Origin: Enterobacteriaceae bacterium UBA2655
Lineage (GTDB): Bacteria > Pseudomonadota > Gammaproteobacteria > Enterobacterales > Enterobacteriaceae
Length of the DNA: 57,834 bases
Direction: 5' to 3'
Assembly (NCBI GenBank): GCA_002359495.1
Contig: DENB01000060.1
Location: 1 to 57,834, forward strand
Made by a program: the position numbers and the translations under genes. Positions 24,205 to 36,928 of the stretch are shown here, piece after piece. Position 1 is the stretch's first letter, and every line of letters begins with the position of its first letter. The notes below the pieces were generated by a model, which saw nothing but the letters and a program-made list of their open reading frames with translations, made no database searches and was not told where the DNA came from.

Positions 24205-25455
24205 TTACATATTTTCGATAATCGCGTCGCCAAACTCTGAACATTTCAGCAGCTTAGCGCCGTCCATCAGTCGTTCGAAATCGTAGGTCACGGTTTTGTT
24301 GGCGATAGCGCCTTCCATGCCTTTAACAATCAGGTCAGCGGCTTCGAACCACTCCATATGGCGCAGCATCATTTCCGCAGACAGAATAACCGAGCCAGGG
24401 TTCACTTTGTCCTGGCCGGCATATTTCGGCGCGGTGCCGTGCGTGGCTTCGAACAATGCGCACTCGTCGCCGATGTTGGCGCCCGGCGCAATACCGATGC
24501 CGCCTACCTGCGCCGCCAGGGCGTCGGAGATGTAGTCGCCGTTCAGGTTCATACAGGCGATAACGTCATATTCCGCCGGACGCAGCAGGATCTGCTGCAG
24601 GAACGCGTCGGCGATCACGTCTTTCACCACGATCTCTTTGCCTGTGTTCGGGTTTTTAAACTTCATCCATGGGCCGCCGTCGATCAGCTCGCCGCCGAAC
24701 TCTTCTTTCACCAGCTGGTAGCCCCAGTCTTTGAAAGAGCCTTCGGTGAACTTCATGATGTTGCCTTTGTGAACCAGCGTCAGTGAATCGCGATCGTTGG
24801 TGATGGTGTATTCCACCGCGGCGCGTACCAGACGCTTAGTGCCCTCTTCCGAACAAGGCTTCACGCCGATGCCGCACTGCTGCGGGAAGCGGATTTTCTT
24901 CACGCCCATCTCTTCGCGCAGGAACTTGATCACTTTGTCCGCTTCCGGCGTGCCCGCTTTCCACTCGATACCGGCGTAGATATCTTCAGAGTTTTCGCGG
25001 AAGATCACCATATCGGTCTCTTCAGGACGTTTCACCGGGCTCGGCGTGCCTTTGTAATAACGTACCGGACGCAGGCAGACGTAAAGGTCCAGCTCCTGAC
25101 GCAGCGCCACGTTCAACGAACGGATGCCGCCGCCGACTGGCGTTGTCAGCGGGCCTTTGATGGCGACGCGGTACTCTTTGATTAAATCGAGGGTTTCCTG
25201 CGGCAGCCAGACATCCTGGCCGTAGAGTTCAACAGACTTTTCACCGGTGTAAATTTCCATCCAGGAAATTTTTCGCTCGCCGTTGTAGGCTTTCTTCACG
25301 GCGGCATCAACCACTTTCAGCATCACAGGCGAAACGTCGACGCCGATACCGTCACCCTCAATGTAAGGAATGATCGGGTTATTGGGTACGACCAGTTTTC
25401 CCTGATCCAGGGTGATTTTTTGACCTTCCGCCGGAACAACTACTTTGCTTTCCAT
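24205..25455 (-). CDS. icd: NADP-dependent isocitrate dehydrogenase
   Basis: 416 residues, the same length as the E. coli enzyme; converts isocitrate to 2-oxoglutarate in the TCA cycle. [10 protein letters not shown], the AceK phosphorylation site Ser113 in [10 protein letters not shown], and [12 protein letters not shown] are present. The C-terminus is the standard [16 protein letters not shown], so the gene is whole. Its 3' part (24255-24299) is duplicated at 20378-20423. In E. coli K-12 the e14 element integrates at the equivalent place, and the intact 3' end then belongs to the element side. Confidence 0.97.
   Translation of the reverse strand: MESKVVVPAEGQKITLDQGKLVVPNNPIIPYIEGDGIGVDVSPVMLKVVDAAVKKAYNGERKISWMEIYTGEKSVELYGQDVWLPQETLDLIKEYRVAIKGPLTTPVGGGIRSLNVALRQELDLYVCLRPVRYYKGTPSPVKRPEETDMVIFRENSEDIYAGIEWKAGTPEADKVIKFLREEMGVKKIRFPQQCGIGVKPCSEEGTKRLVRAAVEYTITNDRDSLTLVHKGNIMKFTEGSFKDWGYQLVKEEFGGELIDGGPWMKFKNPNTGKEIVVKDVIADAFLQQILLRPAEYDVIACMNLNGDYISDALAAQVGGIGIAPGANIGDECALFEATHGTAPKYAGQDKVNPGSVILSAEMMLRHMEWFEAADLIVKGMEGAIANKTVTYDFERLMDGAKLLKCSEFGDAIIENM
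24283..24299. repeat. Direct repeat within icd (right copy of putative att core)
   Basis: GTAGGTCACGGTTTTGT, identical to 20407-20423. Flanking bases are about 85-90 percent similar over roughly 45 positions. Confidence 0.75.
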
Positions 25456-25552
25456 TAACCTCTCCTTCGAGCGATTTTTTGTTAATGATTTGTAAGATGC
25501 GCGTCAATACTACTTGAATATTTCCGCCGCGCCAATCACCGCAGTTTCGCGT

Positions 25553-25558
25553 TATAAT
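25553..25558 (+). promoter_or_regulatory. Likely -10 box of rluE
   Basis: TATAAT, 29 bases before the chosen rluE ATG at 25587. The alternative in-frame start at 25557 overlaps this box, which argues against it. No strong -35 is seen at the 17-base distance. Confidence 0.45.
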
Positions 25559-25586
25559 GCGCCGATTGTTTCCGACTGCAAAGCCT

Positions 25587-26204
25587 ATGCGTAAAACTTC
25601 CCAACGAATTCACCAGGATAAACGATTCAGCCGCGCCACACTGCGCCCGACCGGCCCGCGACGGATCATTTTGTTTAACAAACCCTTTGACGTGCTGCCG
25701 CAGTTTACGGACGAAGCGGGCCGACGCACGTTAAAAGAATTTATTCCCTTTGCGGATATCTACGCCGCCGGCCGCCTCGATCGCGACAGCGAAGGCTTGA
25801 TGGTGCTGACGAACGACGGCGCGCTGCAGGCGACGCTGACTCAGCCGGGCAAGCGCACCGGCAAAGTCTACTTTGTTCAGGTGGAGGGCGACCCGCAGGA
25901 GCAGGATCTTCAGCCGCTGCGCGATGGCGTTAATCTGAAAGATGGCCCGACGCTGCCCGCCGGCGTGGAAAAGGTGCCGGAACCCGCCTGGCTTTGGCCG
26001 CGTTATCCGCCGATCCGCGAGCGTAAAAACATTCCTGACAGCTGGCTGAAAATCACCCTTTATGAAGGCCGTAACCGGCAGGTGCGGCGCATGACGGCAC
26101 ATATCGGCTTTCCGACGCTGCGCTTGATTCGCTACGCCATGGGGACCATGATGCTGGATGATCTTGCGCCGGGCGAATGGCGCGACGTCAGCGATCGGCT
26201 GTGA
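25587..26204 (+). CDS. rluE: 23S rRNA pseudouridine synthase E
   Basis: Converts U2457 of 23S rRNA to pseudouridine. 205 residues: [17 protein letters not shown], the catalytic aspartate in [19 protein letters not shown], and the RNA-contact region [20 protein letters not shown], all typical of the RsuA/RluE family. It starts at ATG 25587, after the -10 box. It is divergent from icd and followed by nudJ, as in E. coli. Confidence 0.94.
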   Translation: MRKTSQRIHQDKRFSRATLRPTGPRRIILFNKPFDVLPQFTDEAGRRTLKEFIPFADIYAAGRLDRDSEGLMVLTNDGALQATLTQPGKRTGKVYFVQVEGDPQEQDLQPLRDGVNLKDGPTLPAGVEKVPEPAWLWPRYPPIRERKNIPDSWLKITLYEGRNRQVRRMTAHIGFPTLRLIRYAMGTMMLDDLAPGEWRDVSDRL

Positions 26205-26252
26205 AGTGCCTCGCCGCATCCATAACAACAGGTTAACAATTCGGGAGAATCG

Positions 26253-26726
26253 ATGTTTGAACCGCATGTCACCGTCGCCTGCCTGGTGCAGGCTGAAGGC
26301 CATCTGCTGATGGTGGAAGAGCGCGTAAACGGCCGCGCCACGCTGAACCAGCCCGCCGGTCATCTGGAAGCGGATGAAACGCTGTTGCAGGCGGCGCGGC
26401 GCGAGCTGCGCGAAGAGACCGGCATCGATGCGGCGGTCCAGCATTTTTTAGGCGTGCAGCAGTGGATCGCCCCCGATAATACCCCTTTCCTGCGCTTTCT
26501 TTTCTCTCTCGATCTGGCGACGAAACAGCCGACCGCGCCGCAGGACAGCGATATCGATCGCTGCTGGTGGCTGACGCCGGAGGCGATTATTCAGGCGGAT
26601 AATCTGCGCTCGCCGCTGGTGGCGGAGAGCGTGCGCCTGTGGCAAAGCGGCGCGCGTTATCCGCTGCATCTGATCGGCGCGTTCCAGTGGCCGTTTCATG
26701 AGGATGCGCGCGGCAGCGACGCATGA
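26253..26726 (+). CDS. nudJ: Nudix phosphatase NudJ
   Basis: 157 residues. The Nudix box is complete: [20 protein letters not shown] followed by TGI. N-terminal [15 protein letters not shown] and C-terminal [11 protein letters not shown] are NudJ-like. E. coli NudJ hydrolyses nucleoside di- and triphosphates and the thiamine precursor HMP-PP. GGGAG lies eight bases before the ATG. It is followed by mnmA after 42 bases. Confidence 0.93.
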   Translation: MFEPHVTVACLVQAEGHLLMVEERVNGRATLNQPAGHLEADETLLQAARRELREETGIDAAVQHFLGVQQWIAPDNTPFLRFLFSLDLATKQPTAPQDSDIDRCWWLTPEAIIQADNLRSPLVAESVRLWQSGARYPLHLIGAFQWPFHEDARGSDA

Positions 26727-26768
26727 TAGAATGCGCCGCCAGTTTTTTATACCTATTGTGAGTGCGTC

Positions 26769-27881
26769 ATGTCTGACAACAGCCAGAAAAAAGTGATCGT
26801 CGGTATGTCCGGCGGCGTCGATTCTTCCGTTTCCGCCTGGTTACTACAGCAGCAGGGCTATCAGGTAGAAGGCCTGTTCATGAAGAACTGGGAGGAAGAC
26901 GACGGCGAGGAGTATTGTACCGCCGCGGACGATCTGGCGGATGCGCAGGCAGTGTGCGACAAGCTCGGCATCAAGCTGCATAAGGTGAACTTTGCCGCCG
27001 AGTACTGGGATAACGTCTTTGAGCTTTTTCTTGAAGAGTACAAAGCCGGACGCACGCCCAACCCCGATATTCTCTGCAATAAAGAGATCAAATTCAAAGC
27101 CTTCCTGGAGTTCGCGGCGGAGGATCTCGGCGCGGACTTCATCGCGACCGGCCATTACGTGCGTCGTCAGGACATCGACGGCAGAAGCCGTCTGCTGCGC
27201 GGGCTGGACGGCAATAAAGATCAGAGTTACTTCCTCTATACCCTGAGTCATCAGCAGATCGCGCAGAGCCTGTTCCCGGTCGGCGAACTGGAAAAACCGG
27301 AAGTGCGCCGGATTGCGGAAGAGCTGGAGCTGATCACGGCGAAGAAAAAAGATTCCACCGGCATCTGTTTTATCGGCGAGCGCAAATTCCGCGACTTCCT
27401 CGGGCGCTACCTGCCCGCGCAGCCTGGCGAAATCGAAACCGTCGACGGCAAGATCGTCGGCGAACATCAGGGGCTGATGTATCACACGCTGGGACAGCGC
27501 AAAGGGTTGGGCATCGGCGGTCTGAAAGAGAGCAACGACGATCCCTGGTACGTGGTGGATAAAGATGTGGCGCGCAACCGCCTGATCGTGGCGCAGGGCG
27601 CCGACCATACGCGTCTGATGTCGCGCGGGCTGATCGCCCAGCAGCTGCACTGGGTCGATCGCCAGCCGCTAACCGCCCCGCTGCGCTGCACGGTTAAAAC
27701 GCGCTACCGCCAGCAGGATATTCCCTGTGAAATCGTCCCGCTGGATGCGGACCGTATCGAGGTCCGCTTCCCTGAGCCGGTGGCCGCCGTTACGCCGGGC
27801 CAGTCCGCCGTTTTTTATCTGGATGAGGTGTGCCTCGGCGGCGGCATTATTGAACAGCGCCTGCAGTGGGTAGCCGCATAA
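26769..27881 (+). CDS. mnmA: tRNA 2-thiouridylase MnmA
   Basis: Adds sulfur to C2 of wobble U34 in tRNA for Lys, Glu and Gln. 370 residues: PP-loop SGGVDSS (14-20), the active-site cysteine pair Cys103 ([10 protein letters not shown]) and Cys200 ([16 protein letters not shown]), and the tRNA-binding region [10 protein letters not shown]. It sits in the conserved order rluE-nudJ-mnmA-hflD-purB. Confidence 0.97.
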   Translation: MSDNSQKKVIVGMSGGVDSSVSAWLLQQQGYQVEGLFMKNWEEDDGEEYCTAADDLADAQAVCDKLGIKLHKVNFAAEYWDNVFELFLEEYKAGRTPNPDILCNKEIKFKAFLEFAAEDLGADFIATGHYVRRQDIDGRSRLLRGLDGNKDQSYFLYTLSHQQIAQSLFPVGELEKPEVRRIAEELELITAKKKDSTGICFIGERKFRDFLGRYLPAQPGEIETVDGKIVGEHQGLMYHTLGQRKGLGIGGLKESNDDPWYVVDKDVARNRLIVAQGADHTRLMSRGLIAQQLHWVDRQPLTAPLRCTVKTRYRQQDIPCEIVPLDADRIEVRFPEPVAAVTPGQSAVFYLDEVCLGGGIIEQRLQWVAA

Positions 27882-27915
27882 GGTCGGTCCTGCCGACGCG
27901 TATACAGGAGTAAGC

Positions 27916-28557
27916 GTGGCTAAAAATTATTATGAAATTACCTTAGCGCTGGCCGGGATCTGCCAGGCGGCGCATCTGGTGCAGCAGCTGGCGCATCAGG
28001 GACAATGCCACGCTGACGCCCTGCAGGTTTCGCTGCGCAGCCTGCTCGATCTTAATCCGGGATCGACGCTGGCCGTTTATGGCAACGACGAGGCGAATTT
28101 GCGTCTCGGTCTGGAAACCCTGATGGCGGTGCTTAACAGCAGCAGCCGTCAGGGCGCCGGCGCGGAGCTGACCCGTTATACCCTCAGCCTGATGGTGCTG
28201 GAGCGTAAGCTCAACCGCAACCAGGCGGCGCTGGATGAGCTGGCGCGCCGTATCAGCCAGCTGGATCGCCAGCTGGCCCATTATGAGCTGGAGTCGCAAA
28301 CCATTACCGGCGCGATGGCGGGCATTTATGTCGATGTGATCAGCCCTCTCGGCCCACGCATTCAGGTCACCGGCTCGCCTGCGGTGCTTCAAAATTCGCA
28401 GGTGCAGAGCAAAGTGCGCGCCGCCCTGCTGGCCGGCATCCGTTCGGCGGTATTGTGGCAGCAGGTCGGCGGTGGACGCCTGCAGCTGATGTTCTCTCGC
28501 CAGCGCCTGTTGCGCGAGGCGAAAACCATTTTATCCCGTCTGTCGCCGGCCTACTGA
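27916..28557 (+). CDS. hflD: High-frequency lysogenisation protein HflD
   Basis: 213 residues starting with GTG 27916 (AGGAG six bases upstream). The N-terminus [20 protein letters not shown] and VQQLAHQGQ, and [20 protein letters not shown], are HflD signatures. In E. coli it associates with the inner membrane and counters lambda CII. The protein is nearly all helical. It lies between mnmA and purB, as usual. Confidence 0.94.
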   Translation: MAKNYYEITLALAGICQAAHLVQQLAHQGQCHADALQVSLRSLLDLNPGSTLAVYGNDEANLRLGLETLMAVLNSSSRQGAGAELTRYTLSLMVLERKLNRNQAALDELARRISQLDRQLAHYELESQTITGAMAGIYVDVISPLGPRIQVTGSPAVLQNSQVQSKVRAALLAGIRSAVLWQQVGGGRLQLMFSRQRLLREAKTILSRLSPAY

Positions 28558-29970
<1,413 letters not shown>

Positions 29971-29978
29971 CCCCCCTC

Positions 29979-30005
29979 CGCAGGCCGCCGCGAGGCCGGC
30001 CTGCG
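29979..30005 (+). terminator. Hairpin after purB
   Basis: Stem CGCAGGCC / GGCCTGCG with an 11-base loop, nine bases after the purB stop. No T-run follows, so it is a weak terminator at best. It ends at the edge of the PhoP box. Confidence 0.4.
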
Positions 30006-30038
30006 TTAACCTGCTGTTTAGCTCGCAGCATATATACT
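30004..30038 (+). promoter_or_regulatory. PhoP box and -10 of the phoPQ promoter
   Basis: CGTTAA (30004-30009), five bases, TGTTTA (30015-30020): a direct repeat close to the PhoP consensus (T/G)GTTTA-N5-(T/G)GTTTA. TATACT (30033-30038) follows 12 bases later, the spacing of PhoP-activated promoters. It indicates autoregulation of phoPQ. Confidence 0.8.
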
Positions 30039-30080
30039 TTGCCCATCATAAGCTCCCTGTTCTGATTCAAAGGTAAATCT

Positions 30081-30749
30081 ATGCGTGTTCTGGTTGTGGA
30101 AGACAATGCTCTGCTGCGCCACCATCTTGCCGTGCAGCTCCGCGAAATGGGCCATCAGGTCGATGCTGCCGAAGACGCGAAAGAGGCGAGTTATTTTCTT
30201 CAGGAACATGAGCCGGATGTCGCACTGGTCGATCTCGGCCTGCCTGATGAAGATGGCATGTCGCTGATCCGCCGCTGGCGCAACGATAACGTCAGCCAGC
30301 CGATTCTGGTTCTGACCGCGCGCGAAGGCTGGCAGGCGAAGGTAGAGGCGCTGGAGGCCGGCGCGGATGATTACGTGACCAAACCTTTTCATATCGAGGA
30401 GGTTTCTGCGCGTCTGCAAGCGCTGATGCGCCGCAAAAGCGGCCATGCTTCGCAACTGGTTTCTCTGCCGCCGTTCCAGGTGGATCTTTCGCGCCGTGAA
30501 GTCACCCTGCATCAGCAGCTGGTCAAACTCACTGCCTTTGAATACACCATTTTAGAAACTCTTATCCGCAATGCCGGCAAAGTGGTCAGTAAAGAGTCGC
30601 TGATGCTTCAGCTCTATCCCGACGCCGAGCTGCGCGAGAGTCACACCATCGATGTGCTGATGGGGCGCCTGCGCAAGAAAATTCAGGCGCTGCACCCTCA
30701 GGAAGTGATCACCACGGTTCGCGGCCAAGGCTACCGGTTCGATCTCTGA
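30081..30749 (+). CDS. phoP: Response regulator PhoP
   Basis: 222 residues, OmpR family. Receiver domain with acidic pocket (VVEDN), phosphorylated Asp51 in [12 protein letters not shown] and Lys101 in VTKPF; winged-helix C-terminal domain with [13 protein letters not shown] and [10 protein letters not shown]. It controls genes for low-Mg2+ and antimicrobial-peptide response. PhoQ follows two bases later. Confidence 0.97.
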   Translation: MRVLVVEDNALLRHHLAVQLREMGHQVDAAEDAKEASYFLQEHEPDVALVDLGLPDEDGMSLIRRWRNDNVSQPILVLTAREGWQAKVEALEAGADDYVTKPFHIEEVSARLQALMRRKSGHASQLVSLPPFQVDLSRREVTLHQQLVKLTAFEYTILETLIRNAGKVVSKESLMLQLYPDAELRESHTIDVLMGRLRKKIQALHPQEVITTVRGQGYRFDL

Positions 30750-30751
30750 AA

Positions 30752-32212
30752 ATGATGGAGTTCAAGCGTTCCAGACCTTTTTCGCTGCGCGCCCGCTTTT
30801 TGATGGCGACCGCCGCGGTTGTGCTGATCCTGTCGCTCTCCTACGGCATGGTCGCGGTGATCGGTTACGTCGTCAGTTTCGATAAAAATACCTATCGCGT
30901 GATGCGCGGCGAAAGCAATCTGTTTTTCACCCTGGCGCAGTGGCAGGACAATCAGCTGACTATCGCTCAGCCGGAACGCATGACGCTCAATTTCCCGACG
31001 CTGGTCTTTATCTATGACGAACAGGGCAAGCTGCTGTGGCAGCAGCGCGACGTGCCGGCGATACGCAAAAAAATTCGCCGGGAGTGGTTGCTGAAGCCCG
31101 ATTTTTACGAGATCGACACCAGCAACCGCACCAGTCTGGCGGCGATGGGCAACGACCAGACGGCGCAGCGCGCGCTGCATGCTCTGGATACGGACAACGA
31201 CGACACCTTTACCCACTCGGTCGCGGTCAACCGTTACGACGCCACCACCAATTTGCCGGCGCTGACTATCGTCGTCGTCGACTCGATTCCGCAGGAGCTG
31301 CAACACTCCGATGTGGTCTGGTCATGGTTCAGCTATGTGCTGACGGTCAACCTGATTTTAGTGATCCCCCTGCTCTGGCTGGCGGCGCGCTGGAGTCTGC
31401 GGCCGATCGGCCATCTCACCGCGCAGGTGCGCGAACTGGAAACCAACCAGCGCGAAACTCTCGACGACAACCCGCCGCATGAGCTGCTCAGCCTGGCGCG
31501 CAATCTCAACCTGCTGCTGAGCAGCGAGCGGCAGCGCTATACGCGCTACCGCACCACGCTTTCCGATCTGACGCACAGCCTGAAAACGCCGCTGGCGGTG
31601 CTGCAAAGCACCCTGCGCTCGCTGCGCGACGGTAAAACACTGACCATTGAACAGGCGGAGCCGGTAATGCTGGAGCAGATCAGCCGTATTTCCCAGCAGA
31701 TCGGCTACTACCTGCATCGCGCCAGCATGCAGGCGGATAGCAATCCGCTGCAGCGCGATTTTCACTCCGTCTCGGCCCTGCTCGACAGCCTCTGCTCGGC
31801 ATTGAACAAGGTTTACCAGCGCAAAGGCATCTCCATCAGCCTGGATATCTCTCCTGAGCTGCTGTTTGTCGGCGATCAGAATGACTTTATGGAGGTGCTG
31901 GGAAACGTGCTCGATAACGCCTGCAAATATTGCCTGGAGTTCGTGGAAGTGAGCGCGCAGCAAACCGATAAGGCGCTGCATCTGTTTATTGACGATGACG
32001 GACCAGGCATTCCTGAGAGCAAGCGCGATCTGATCTTTGTCCGCGGCCAGCGCGCCGATACCTTACGACCCGGCCAGGGATTAGGGCTGGCGGTGGCGCG
32101 CGATATCCTGGAGCAGTATGCGGGCGAGATCGTCGCCTCCACCAGTTCGTTGGGGGGCGCGCGCATGGAAGTGATTTTCCAGCGCCAGGAAGTGGAACAT
32201 CGCCGCGAGTAG
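30752..32212 (+). CDS. phoQ: Sensor histidine kinase PhoQ
   Basis: 486 residues. Membrane helices at about 18-40 and 192-212 flank a periplasmic PAS-like sensor domain with an acidic patch (LDTDNDD). HAMP domain, then His275 in [12 protein letters not shown] (His274 if the second ATG is used), and the ATPase boxes [18 protein letters not shown] and GQGLGLAVA. It senses low Mg2+, acid and cationic peptides and phosphorylates or dephosphorylates PhoP. Confidence 0.97.
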   Translation: MMEFKRSRPFSLRARFLMATAAVVLILSLSYGMVAVIGYVVSFDKNTYRVMRGESNLFFTLAQWQDNQLTIAQPERMTLNFPTLVFIYDEQGKLLWQQRDVPAIRKKIRREWLLKPDFYEIDTSNRTSLAAMGNDQTAQRALHALDTDNDDTFTHSVAVNRYDATTNLPALTIVVVDSIPQELQHSDVVWSWFSYVLTVNLILVIPLLWLAARWSLRPIGHLTAQVRELETNQRETLDDNPPHELLSLARNLNLLLSSERQRYTRYRTTLSDLTHSLKTPLAVLQSTLRSLRDGKTLTIEQAEPVMLEQISRISQQIGYYLHRASMQADSNPLQRDFHSVSALLDSLCSALNKVYQRKGISISLDISPELLFVGDQNDFMEVLGNVLDNACKYCLEFVEVSAQQTDKALHLFIDDDGPGIPESKRDLIFVRGQRADTLRPGQGLGLAVARDILEQYAGEIVASTSSLGGARMEVIFQRQEVEHRRE

Positions 32213-32269
32213 AATGGCGCGCGGGCTGTTATACTTGCTGGCATTTACTGCCCTTACCGGAATGCTTTT

Positions 32270-33394
32270 ATGGACTATCAGCTCGATCTTAACTGGCCCG
32301 ACTTTATTCAGCGCTACTGGCAGAAACGCCCGGTGGTGTTAAAACGGGGTTTTAAAAACTTTATCGACCCTATCTCTCCCGACGAGCTGGCGGGTCTGGC
32401 GATGGAGAACGAGGTGGACAGCCGCCTCGTCAGCCACGAAGAGGGCAAATGGCAGGTCAGCCATGGCCCGTTCGAAAGTTACGATCACTTAGGCGAAAAC
32501 AACTGGTCGCTGCTGGTGCAAGCGGTCAACCACTGGCATGAACCCTCGGCGGCGCTGATGCGCCCGTTCCGCTTTTTACCTGACTGGCGCATCGACGATC
32601 TGATGATTTCGTTCGCCGTGCCGGGCGGCGGCGTCGGTCCCCACCTCGATCAGTACGATGTGTTTATTATTCAGGGCACCGGCCGTCGCCGCTGGCGCGT
32701 GGGCGAAAAGGTGCCGATGAAGCAGCACTGCCCGCATCCCGATCTGCTGCAGGTGGAGCCGTTTGATGCCATCATCGACGAAGAGATGGAGCCAGGCGAT
32801 ATCCTCTATATTCCGCCGGGATTCCCGCATGAAGGCTATTCGCTGGAGAACGCGCTGAACTACTCGGTGGGCTTCCGCGCGCCGAGCGGCCGCGAGCTGA
32901 TCAGCGGCTTTGCCGACTACGTGCTGGCCCATGAGCTGGGCGGCTACCGCTACAGCGATCCGCAGGTGCCGACGCGCGACTGCCCGTCGCAGATTCTGCC
33001 GGAGGAGCTGGACGGCCTGCGCCAGACGATGCTGGACGTGCTCAACCAGCCGGAGCAGTTTAACCGCTGGTTCGGCGAGTTTATCTCTCAGTCGCGTCAT
33101 GAACTCGATATCGCGCCGCCGGAGCCGCCCTATCAGCCCGACGAGATTTACGACGCGCTGCAGCAGGGCGATAAGCTGACGCGCCTGGGCGGTCTGCGCG
33201 TGCTGACGCTGGCGGATGCGGTGTATGTCAACGGCGAACGCGTGGAGTGCGCTTACCCTGAAGTGCTGGCCGCGCTGGCGAACCGTCAGGTCATAGGTCT
33301 GGACGACTTAGGCGAGGCGCTGGACGACCCGTCGCTGCTGGCGCAGCTCGCCGCGCTGGTGAACAGCGGTTACTGGTACTTCAGCGAAGAGTAA
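32270..33394 (+). CDS. roxA: Ribosomal protein uL16 arginine hydroxylase RoxA (YcfD)
   Basis: 2-oxoglutarate/Fe(II) oxygenase of the JmjC type that hydroxylates an arginine of ribosomal protein L16. 374 residues; the iron ligands are His125 and Asp127 (GPHLDQYDVF) and His187 (FPHEGYS), the same positions as in E. coli. The C-terminal dimerisation and winged-helix part is complete. It follows phoQ by about 60 bases, as in E. coli. Confidence 0.95.
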   Translation: MDYQLDLNWPDFIQRYWQKRPVVLKRGFKNFIDPISPDELAGLAMENEVDSRLVSHEEGKWQVSHGPFESYDHLGENNWSLLVQAVNHWHEPSAALMRPFRFLPDWRIDDLMISFAVPGGGVGPHLDQYDVFIIQGTGRRRWRVGEKVPMKQHCPHPDLLQVEPFDAIIDEEMEPGDILYIPPGFPHEGYSLENALNYSVGFRAPSGRELISGFADYVLAHELGGYRYSDPQVPTRDCPSQILPEELDGLRQTMLDVLNQPEQFNRWFGEFISQSRHELDIAPPEPPYQPDEIYDALQQGDKLTRLGGLRVLTLADAVYVNGERVECAYPEVLAALANRQVIGLDDLGEALDDPSLLAQLAALVNSGYWYFSEE

Positions 33395-33402
33395 CGGCTT
33401 TC

Positions 33403-33429
33403 TCCCCCTGCCCGTCCGGGTCAGGGGGA
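33403..33429. terminator. Hairpin between convergent roxA and pepT
   Basis: Stem TCCCCCTG / CAGGGGGA with an 11-base loop, followed by AAAA on the right and preceded by CTTTC on the left. It can serve both directions. Confidence 0.75.
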
Positions 33430-33443
33430 AAACCGCGGCGAAC

Positions 33444-34679
33444 TTAATCCGCCGCTTTTTTTTGCCCGGCCAATTCGGCGATGCGCACGATCACCTGCAC
33501 CGTTTTCTCCATAATATTCAGCGACGCGAATTCATGTTTGCCGTGGTAGTTAAAGCCGCCGGTAAAAATATTCGGACAGGGCAGCCCCATATAAGAGAGC
33601 GCCGCGCCGTCGGTTCCGCCGCGAATCGGCTTCACCTGCGGCTCAATCCCGCAATCGCGGATCGCCTGCAGCGCCAACTCGATAATCTGCGGATGCGGCT
33701 CGACCTTCTCGCGCATGTTGAAATAGCTGTTGGTTAACACCACCTCAATGCCGCACTCCGCCTGCAAACCACGATTCAGCCGTTTGGCGATATCCTGCAG
33801 CCGCTGCTTGCGCGCGTCGAAGCTATCGCGGTCGAAATCGCGAATAATGTAATGCAGCTCAGCCTGCTCCACCGTTCCCTTGATCTGATGCAAATGGTAA
33901 AAGCCTTCGTAGCCGGACGTCAGCTCCGGTTTTTCCTGCGCCGGCACTTCGGCGTGAAAACGCATCGCCAGCTCCAGCGCATTCACCATCACGCCTTTGG
34001 CCGAACCGGGGTGCACGTTATTGCCGGCGATTTTGACCGTGGCCGAGGCCGCATTGAAATTTTCGAACTCAAACTCGCCCAGACCGCTGCCGTCGATGGT
34101 GTAGGCCCAGTCGGCGGCGAAACTTTCCACATCGAAATGGCTGGCGCCGCGACCGATCTCTTCATCCGGCGTAAAGGCGACGCGAATGGCGCCGTGCGGA
34201 ACGTCGCTTTTCGCCAGTCGCGCCATCGCCGTCATGATCTCCGCTACGCCCGCTTTGTCATCGGCGCCGAGCAGGGTCGTGCCGTCGGTGGTGATCAGCG
34301 TATGCCCGGTCAGCTGATGCAGCACCGGGAACATCACCGGCGACAACACCTCCTCGCCGTTGCCCAGCGCGATATCGCCGCCGCGGTAGTTCTCCACGAT
34401 CTGCGGCTTCACCTGCTTCGCGGTGAAATCGGGCGACGTATCCATATGGGAAATAAAGCCGATTACCGGCGTCGGCCAGTCAACGTTCGCCGGCAGCGTA
34501 CCCATCACGCAGCAGTGATCGCTCAGGGTCACGTCGACGAAGCCCAGCGCCAGCAGCTCCTCCTGCAGCTGGCGCGCCAGCGTCCATTGCCCTTCGCTGC
34601 TCGGCACCTGACGCGCCTGCGGTTTAGATTGCGTTTCCACTGCCACGTAACTTAAAAAACGCTCAAGAAGCTGATCCAT
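33444..34679 (-). CDS. pepT: Peptidase T (tripeptidase)
   Basis: M20B zinc aminotripeptidase. 411 residues: [12 protein letters not shown] with the first zinc His, [16 protein letters not shown] with the bridging Asp, [17 protein letters not shown] with the catalytic Glu, and C-terminal [18 protein letters not shown] with HGKHEF for the last His. It removes N-terminal residues from tripeptides. It is divergent from potA, as in E. coli. Confidence 0.96.
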   Translation of the reverse strand: MDQLLERFLSYVAVETQSKPQARQVPSSEGQWTLARQLQEELLALGFVDVTLSDHCCVMGTLPANVDWPTPVIGFISHMDTSPDFTAKQVKPQIVENYRGGDIALGNGEEVLSPVMFPVLHQLTGHTLITTDGTTLLGADDKAGVAEIMTAMARLAKSDVPHGAIRVAFTPDEEIGRGASHFDVESFAADWAYTIDGSGLGEFEFENFNAASATVKIAGNNVHPGSAKGVMVNALELAMRFHAEVPAQEKPELTSGYEGFYHLHQIKGTVEQAELHYIIRDFDRDSFDARKQRLQDIAKRLNRGLQAECGIEVVLTNSYFNMREKVEPHPQIIELALQAIRDCGIEPQVKPIRGGTDGAALSYMGLPCPNIFTGGFNYHGKHEFASLNIMEKTVQVIVRIAELAGQKKAAD

Positions 34680-34968
34680 AGGTCTTCCCTCAAAAAACTC
34701 GTCGCTGTTTCAAATTGCCTGTGCCGCGCGATTGCGTCAGGTCATTGATACTCAGGTTAGCCTTCTCTGCCCCTGTTCAGGAAGCGGCTTAATCAAAAAC
34801 AATGCGATAAGTAACGCAAGTGAGTAAAAATCCATCCTTTTTATGCCGAAAGTCAGGCAAAACATGGCATTGACCGGGTTTTCAAGTATCATCGCGCCCT
34901 TCATGACAGCGGGTCGTACATTGCGGCTATGCTTTAACCTGAATCTGGTCTCACACTGAGTGACTAAA

Positions 34969-36084
34969 ATGACGCAAACACGCGCGCAACAGGCGCTGGT
35001 TACGCTTTCTGGCATCAGTAAAGCTTTCGACGGCAAATCCATCATCACCGATTTCAACCTGACGATCGGTCACGGCGAATTTATCACGCTGCTCGGCCCT
35101 TCCGGCTGCGGAAAAACCACCATCTTGCGCCTTATCGCCGGACTGGAAGAGGCGGACAGCGGACGCATCGTGCTTGACGGCGTCGACATCAGCGAGACGC
35201 CCGCCGAACAGCGCCACGTCAATACCGTGTTCCAGAGTTACGCGCTGTTTCCGCATATGTCGGTGTTTGAGAATGTCGCCTTCGGCCTGCGCATGCAGAA
35301 AACGCCGGCAGCGGAGATTTCCGCGCGCGTTAACGAGGCGCTGGCGATGGTGCAGCTGACGCCCTTCGCCGATCGTCGCCCGCATCAGCTTTCCGGCGGC
35401 CAGCAGCAGCGCGTCGCCATTGCGCGCGCGGTAGTGAACCGCCCCAAAGTGCTGCTGCTGGACGAATCGCTCTCCGCCCTCGACTACAAGCTGCGCAAGC
35501 AGATGCAGAACGAACTTAAGGCGTTGCAGCGCAAGCTCGGCATCACCTTTGTGTTCGTGACGCACGATCAGGAAGAGGCGCTCACCATGTCAGATCGCAT
35601 CGTGGTGCTGCGCGACGGCAACATCGAGCAGGATGGTACGCCGCGCGAAATTTATGAAGAGCCGGCCAACCTGTTTGTGGCGCGCTTTATCGGCGAGATC
35701 AACGTGTTCGACGCCGAAGTGATCGCCGCGCGCGACGGGCAGCGGGTACGCGCCCGGGTCGAAGGACGCGACTGCGACATTCTGGTGCCCTTCCCGGTCG
35801 CGCCCGGCGACAGGCTTCACGTTATGCTGCGCCCGGAGGATCTGCGCGTCGAAGAGATCCACGATGACGCGCAGATCGACGGGCTGACGGGCTACGTGCG
35901 CGAACGCAACTATAAAGGCATGACGCTGGAATCGACGCTGGAGCTGGAAAACGGCAAGCTGGTGACCGTCAGCGAATTCTTTAACGAGGACGATCCCGAT
36001 TTTGACCATTCGCTGAACCAGAAAATGGCGGTGAACTGGGTAGAGAGCTGGGAGGTCGTGCTGCCTTATGAAGCTGATGCGTAA
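34969..36084 (+). CDS. potA: Spermidine/putrescine ABC transporter ATPase PotA
   Basis: 371 residues from ATG 34969 (a GTG at 34960 is also in frame; neither has a clear ribosome site). Walker [10 protein letters not shown], signature [14 protein letters not shown], Walker [13 protein letters not shown] and the C-terminal TOBE regulatory domain ([11 protein letters not shown]). It powers polyamine uptake with PotB, PotC and PotD. It overlaps potB by 17 bases. Confidence 0.96.
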   Translation: MTQTRAQQALVTLSGISKAFDGKSIITDFNLTIGHGEFITLLGPSGCGKTTILRLIAGLEEADSGRIVLDGVDISETPAEQRHVNTVFQSYALFPHMSVFENVAFGLRMQKTPAAEISARVNEALAMVQLTPFADRRPHQLSGGQQQRVAIARAVVNRPKVLLLDESLSALDYKLRKQMQNELKALQRKLGITFVFVTHDQEEALTMSDRIVVLRDGNIEQDGTPREIYEEPANLFVARFIGEINVFDAEVIAARDGQRVRARVEGRDCDILVPFPVAPGDRLHVMLRPEDLRVEEIHDDAQIDGLTGYVRERNYKGMTLESTLELENGKLVTVSEFFNEDDPDFDHSLNQKMAVNWVESWEVVLPYEADA

Positions 36085-36928
36085 TCGTTTTCAGAAAATC
36101 GTCACTGCGCTGATCGTCGGCTGGCTGACGCTTTTCGTCTTTCTGCCAAACCTGATGATTTTCTTCACCAGCTTTCTCACGCGCGACGACGCCCGCTTTG
36201 TCAGCATGGTGTTTACCTTCAGCAACTATACGCGGCTGTTGGACCCGCTTTACGCCGAGGTGCTGCTCCATTCGCTGAATTTGGCGGTTATCGCCACCCT
36301 CTGCTGTCTGATGCTGGGCTATCCCTTCGCCTGGTGCCTGACGAAGCTGCCGACGCGCCTGCGCCCTTTAATGCTGTTTCTGCTCATTGTGCCTTTCTGG
36401 ACCAATTCGCTGATCCGCATCTACGGGCTGAAGATTTTTCTCAGCACGCGCGGCTGGCTGAATGACGCTCTGCTCTGGCTGGGCGTGATCGATAAGCCGT
36501 TCCGCATCATGTATACCCCGGAAGCGGTGATCCTCGGCCTGATTTACATCCTGCTGCCGTTTATGGTGATGCCGCTCTACTCCAGCCTGGAAAAACTGGA
36601 TAAACCGATTTTGGAAGCTGCGCGCGATCTGGGCGCCGGCAAGGCGCAGACCTTTTTCCGCATCATTCTGCCACTCACTATGCCCGGCATCGTCGCCGGC
36701 TCGCTGTTGGTGCTGATCCCGGCGATGGGGCTGTTCTACGTCGCGGATCTGATGGGCGGCGCGAAAAACCTGCTGATCGGCAACGTTATCAAGAGCCAGT
36801 TCCTGAATATCCGCGACTGGCCGTTCGGCGCCGCCACCAGCATCGTCATGACGCTGCTGATGGGACTGATGCTGCTGTTTTACTGGCGCGCCGCGCGCCT
36901 GCTGAATAAAAAAGTGGAGCTGGAATGA
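36068..36928 (+). CDS. potB: Spermidine/putrescine permease PotB
   Basis: 286 residues with six membrane helices and the EAA loop for contact with PotA ([20 protein letters not shown]). It forms the inner-membrane channel with PotC. The start is within the end of potA (ATG 36068, or 36077), and its stop overlaps the potC start (ATGATG). Confidence 0.95.
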   Translation: MKLMRNRFQKIVTALIVGWLTLFVFLPNLMIFFTSFLTRDDARFVSMVFTFSNYTRLLDPLYAEVLLHSLNLAVIATLCCLMLGYPFAWCLTKLPTRLRPLMLFLLIVPFWTNSLIRIYGLKIFLSTRGWLNDALLWLGVIDKPFRIMYTPEAVILGLIYILLPFMVMPLYSSLEKLDKPILEAARDLGAGKAQTFFRIILPLTMPGIVAGSLLVLIPAMGLFYVADLMGGAKNLLIGNVIKSQFLNIRDWPFGAATSIVMTLLMGLMLLFYWRAARLLNKKVELE

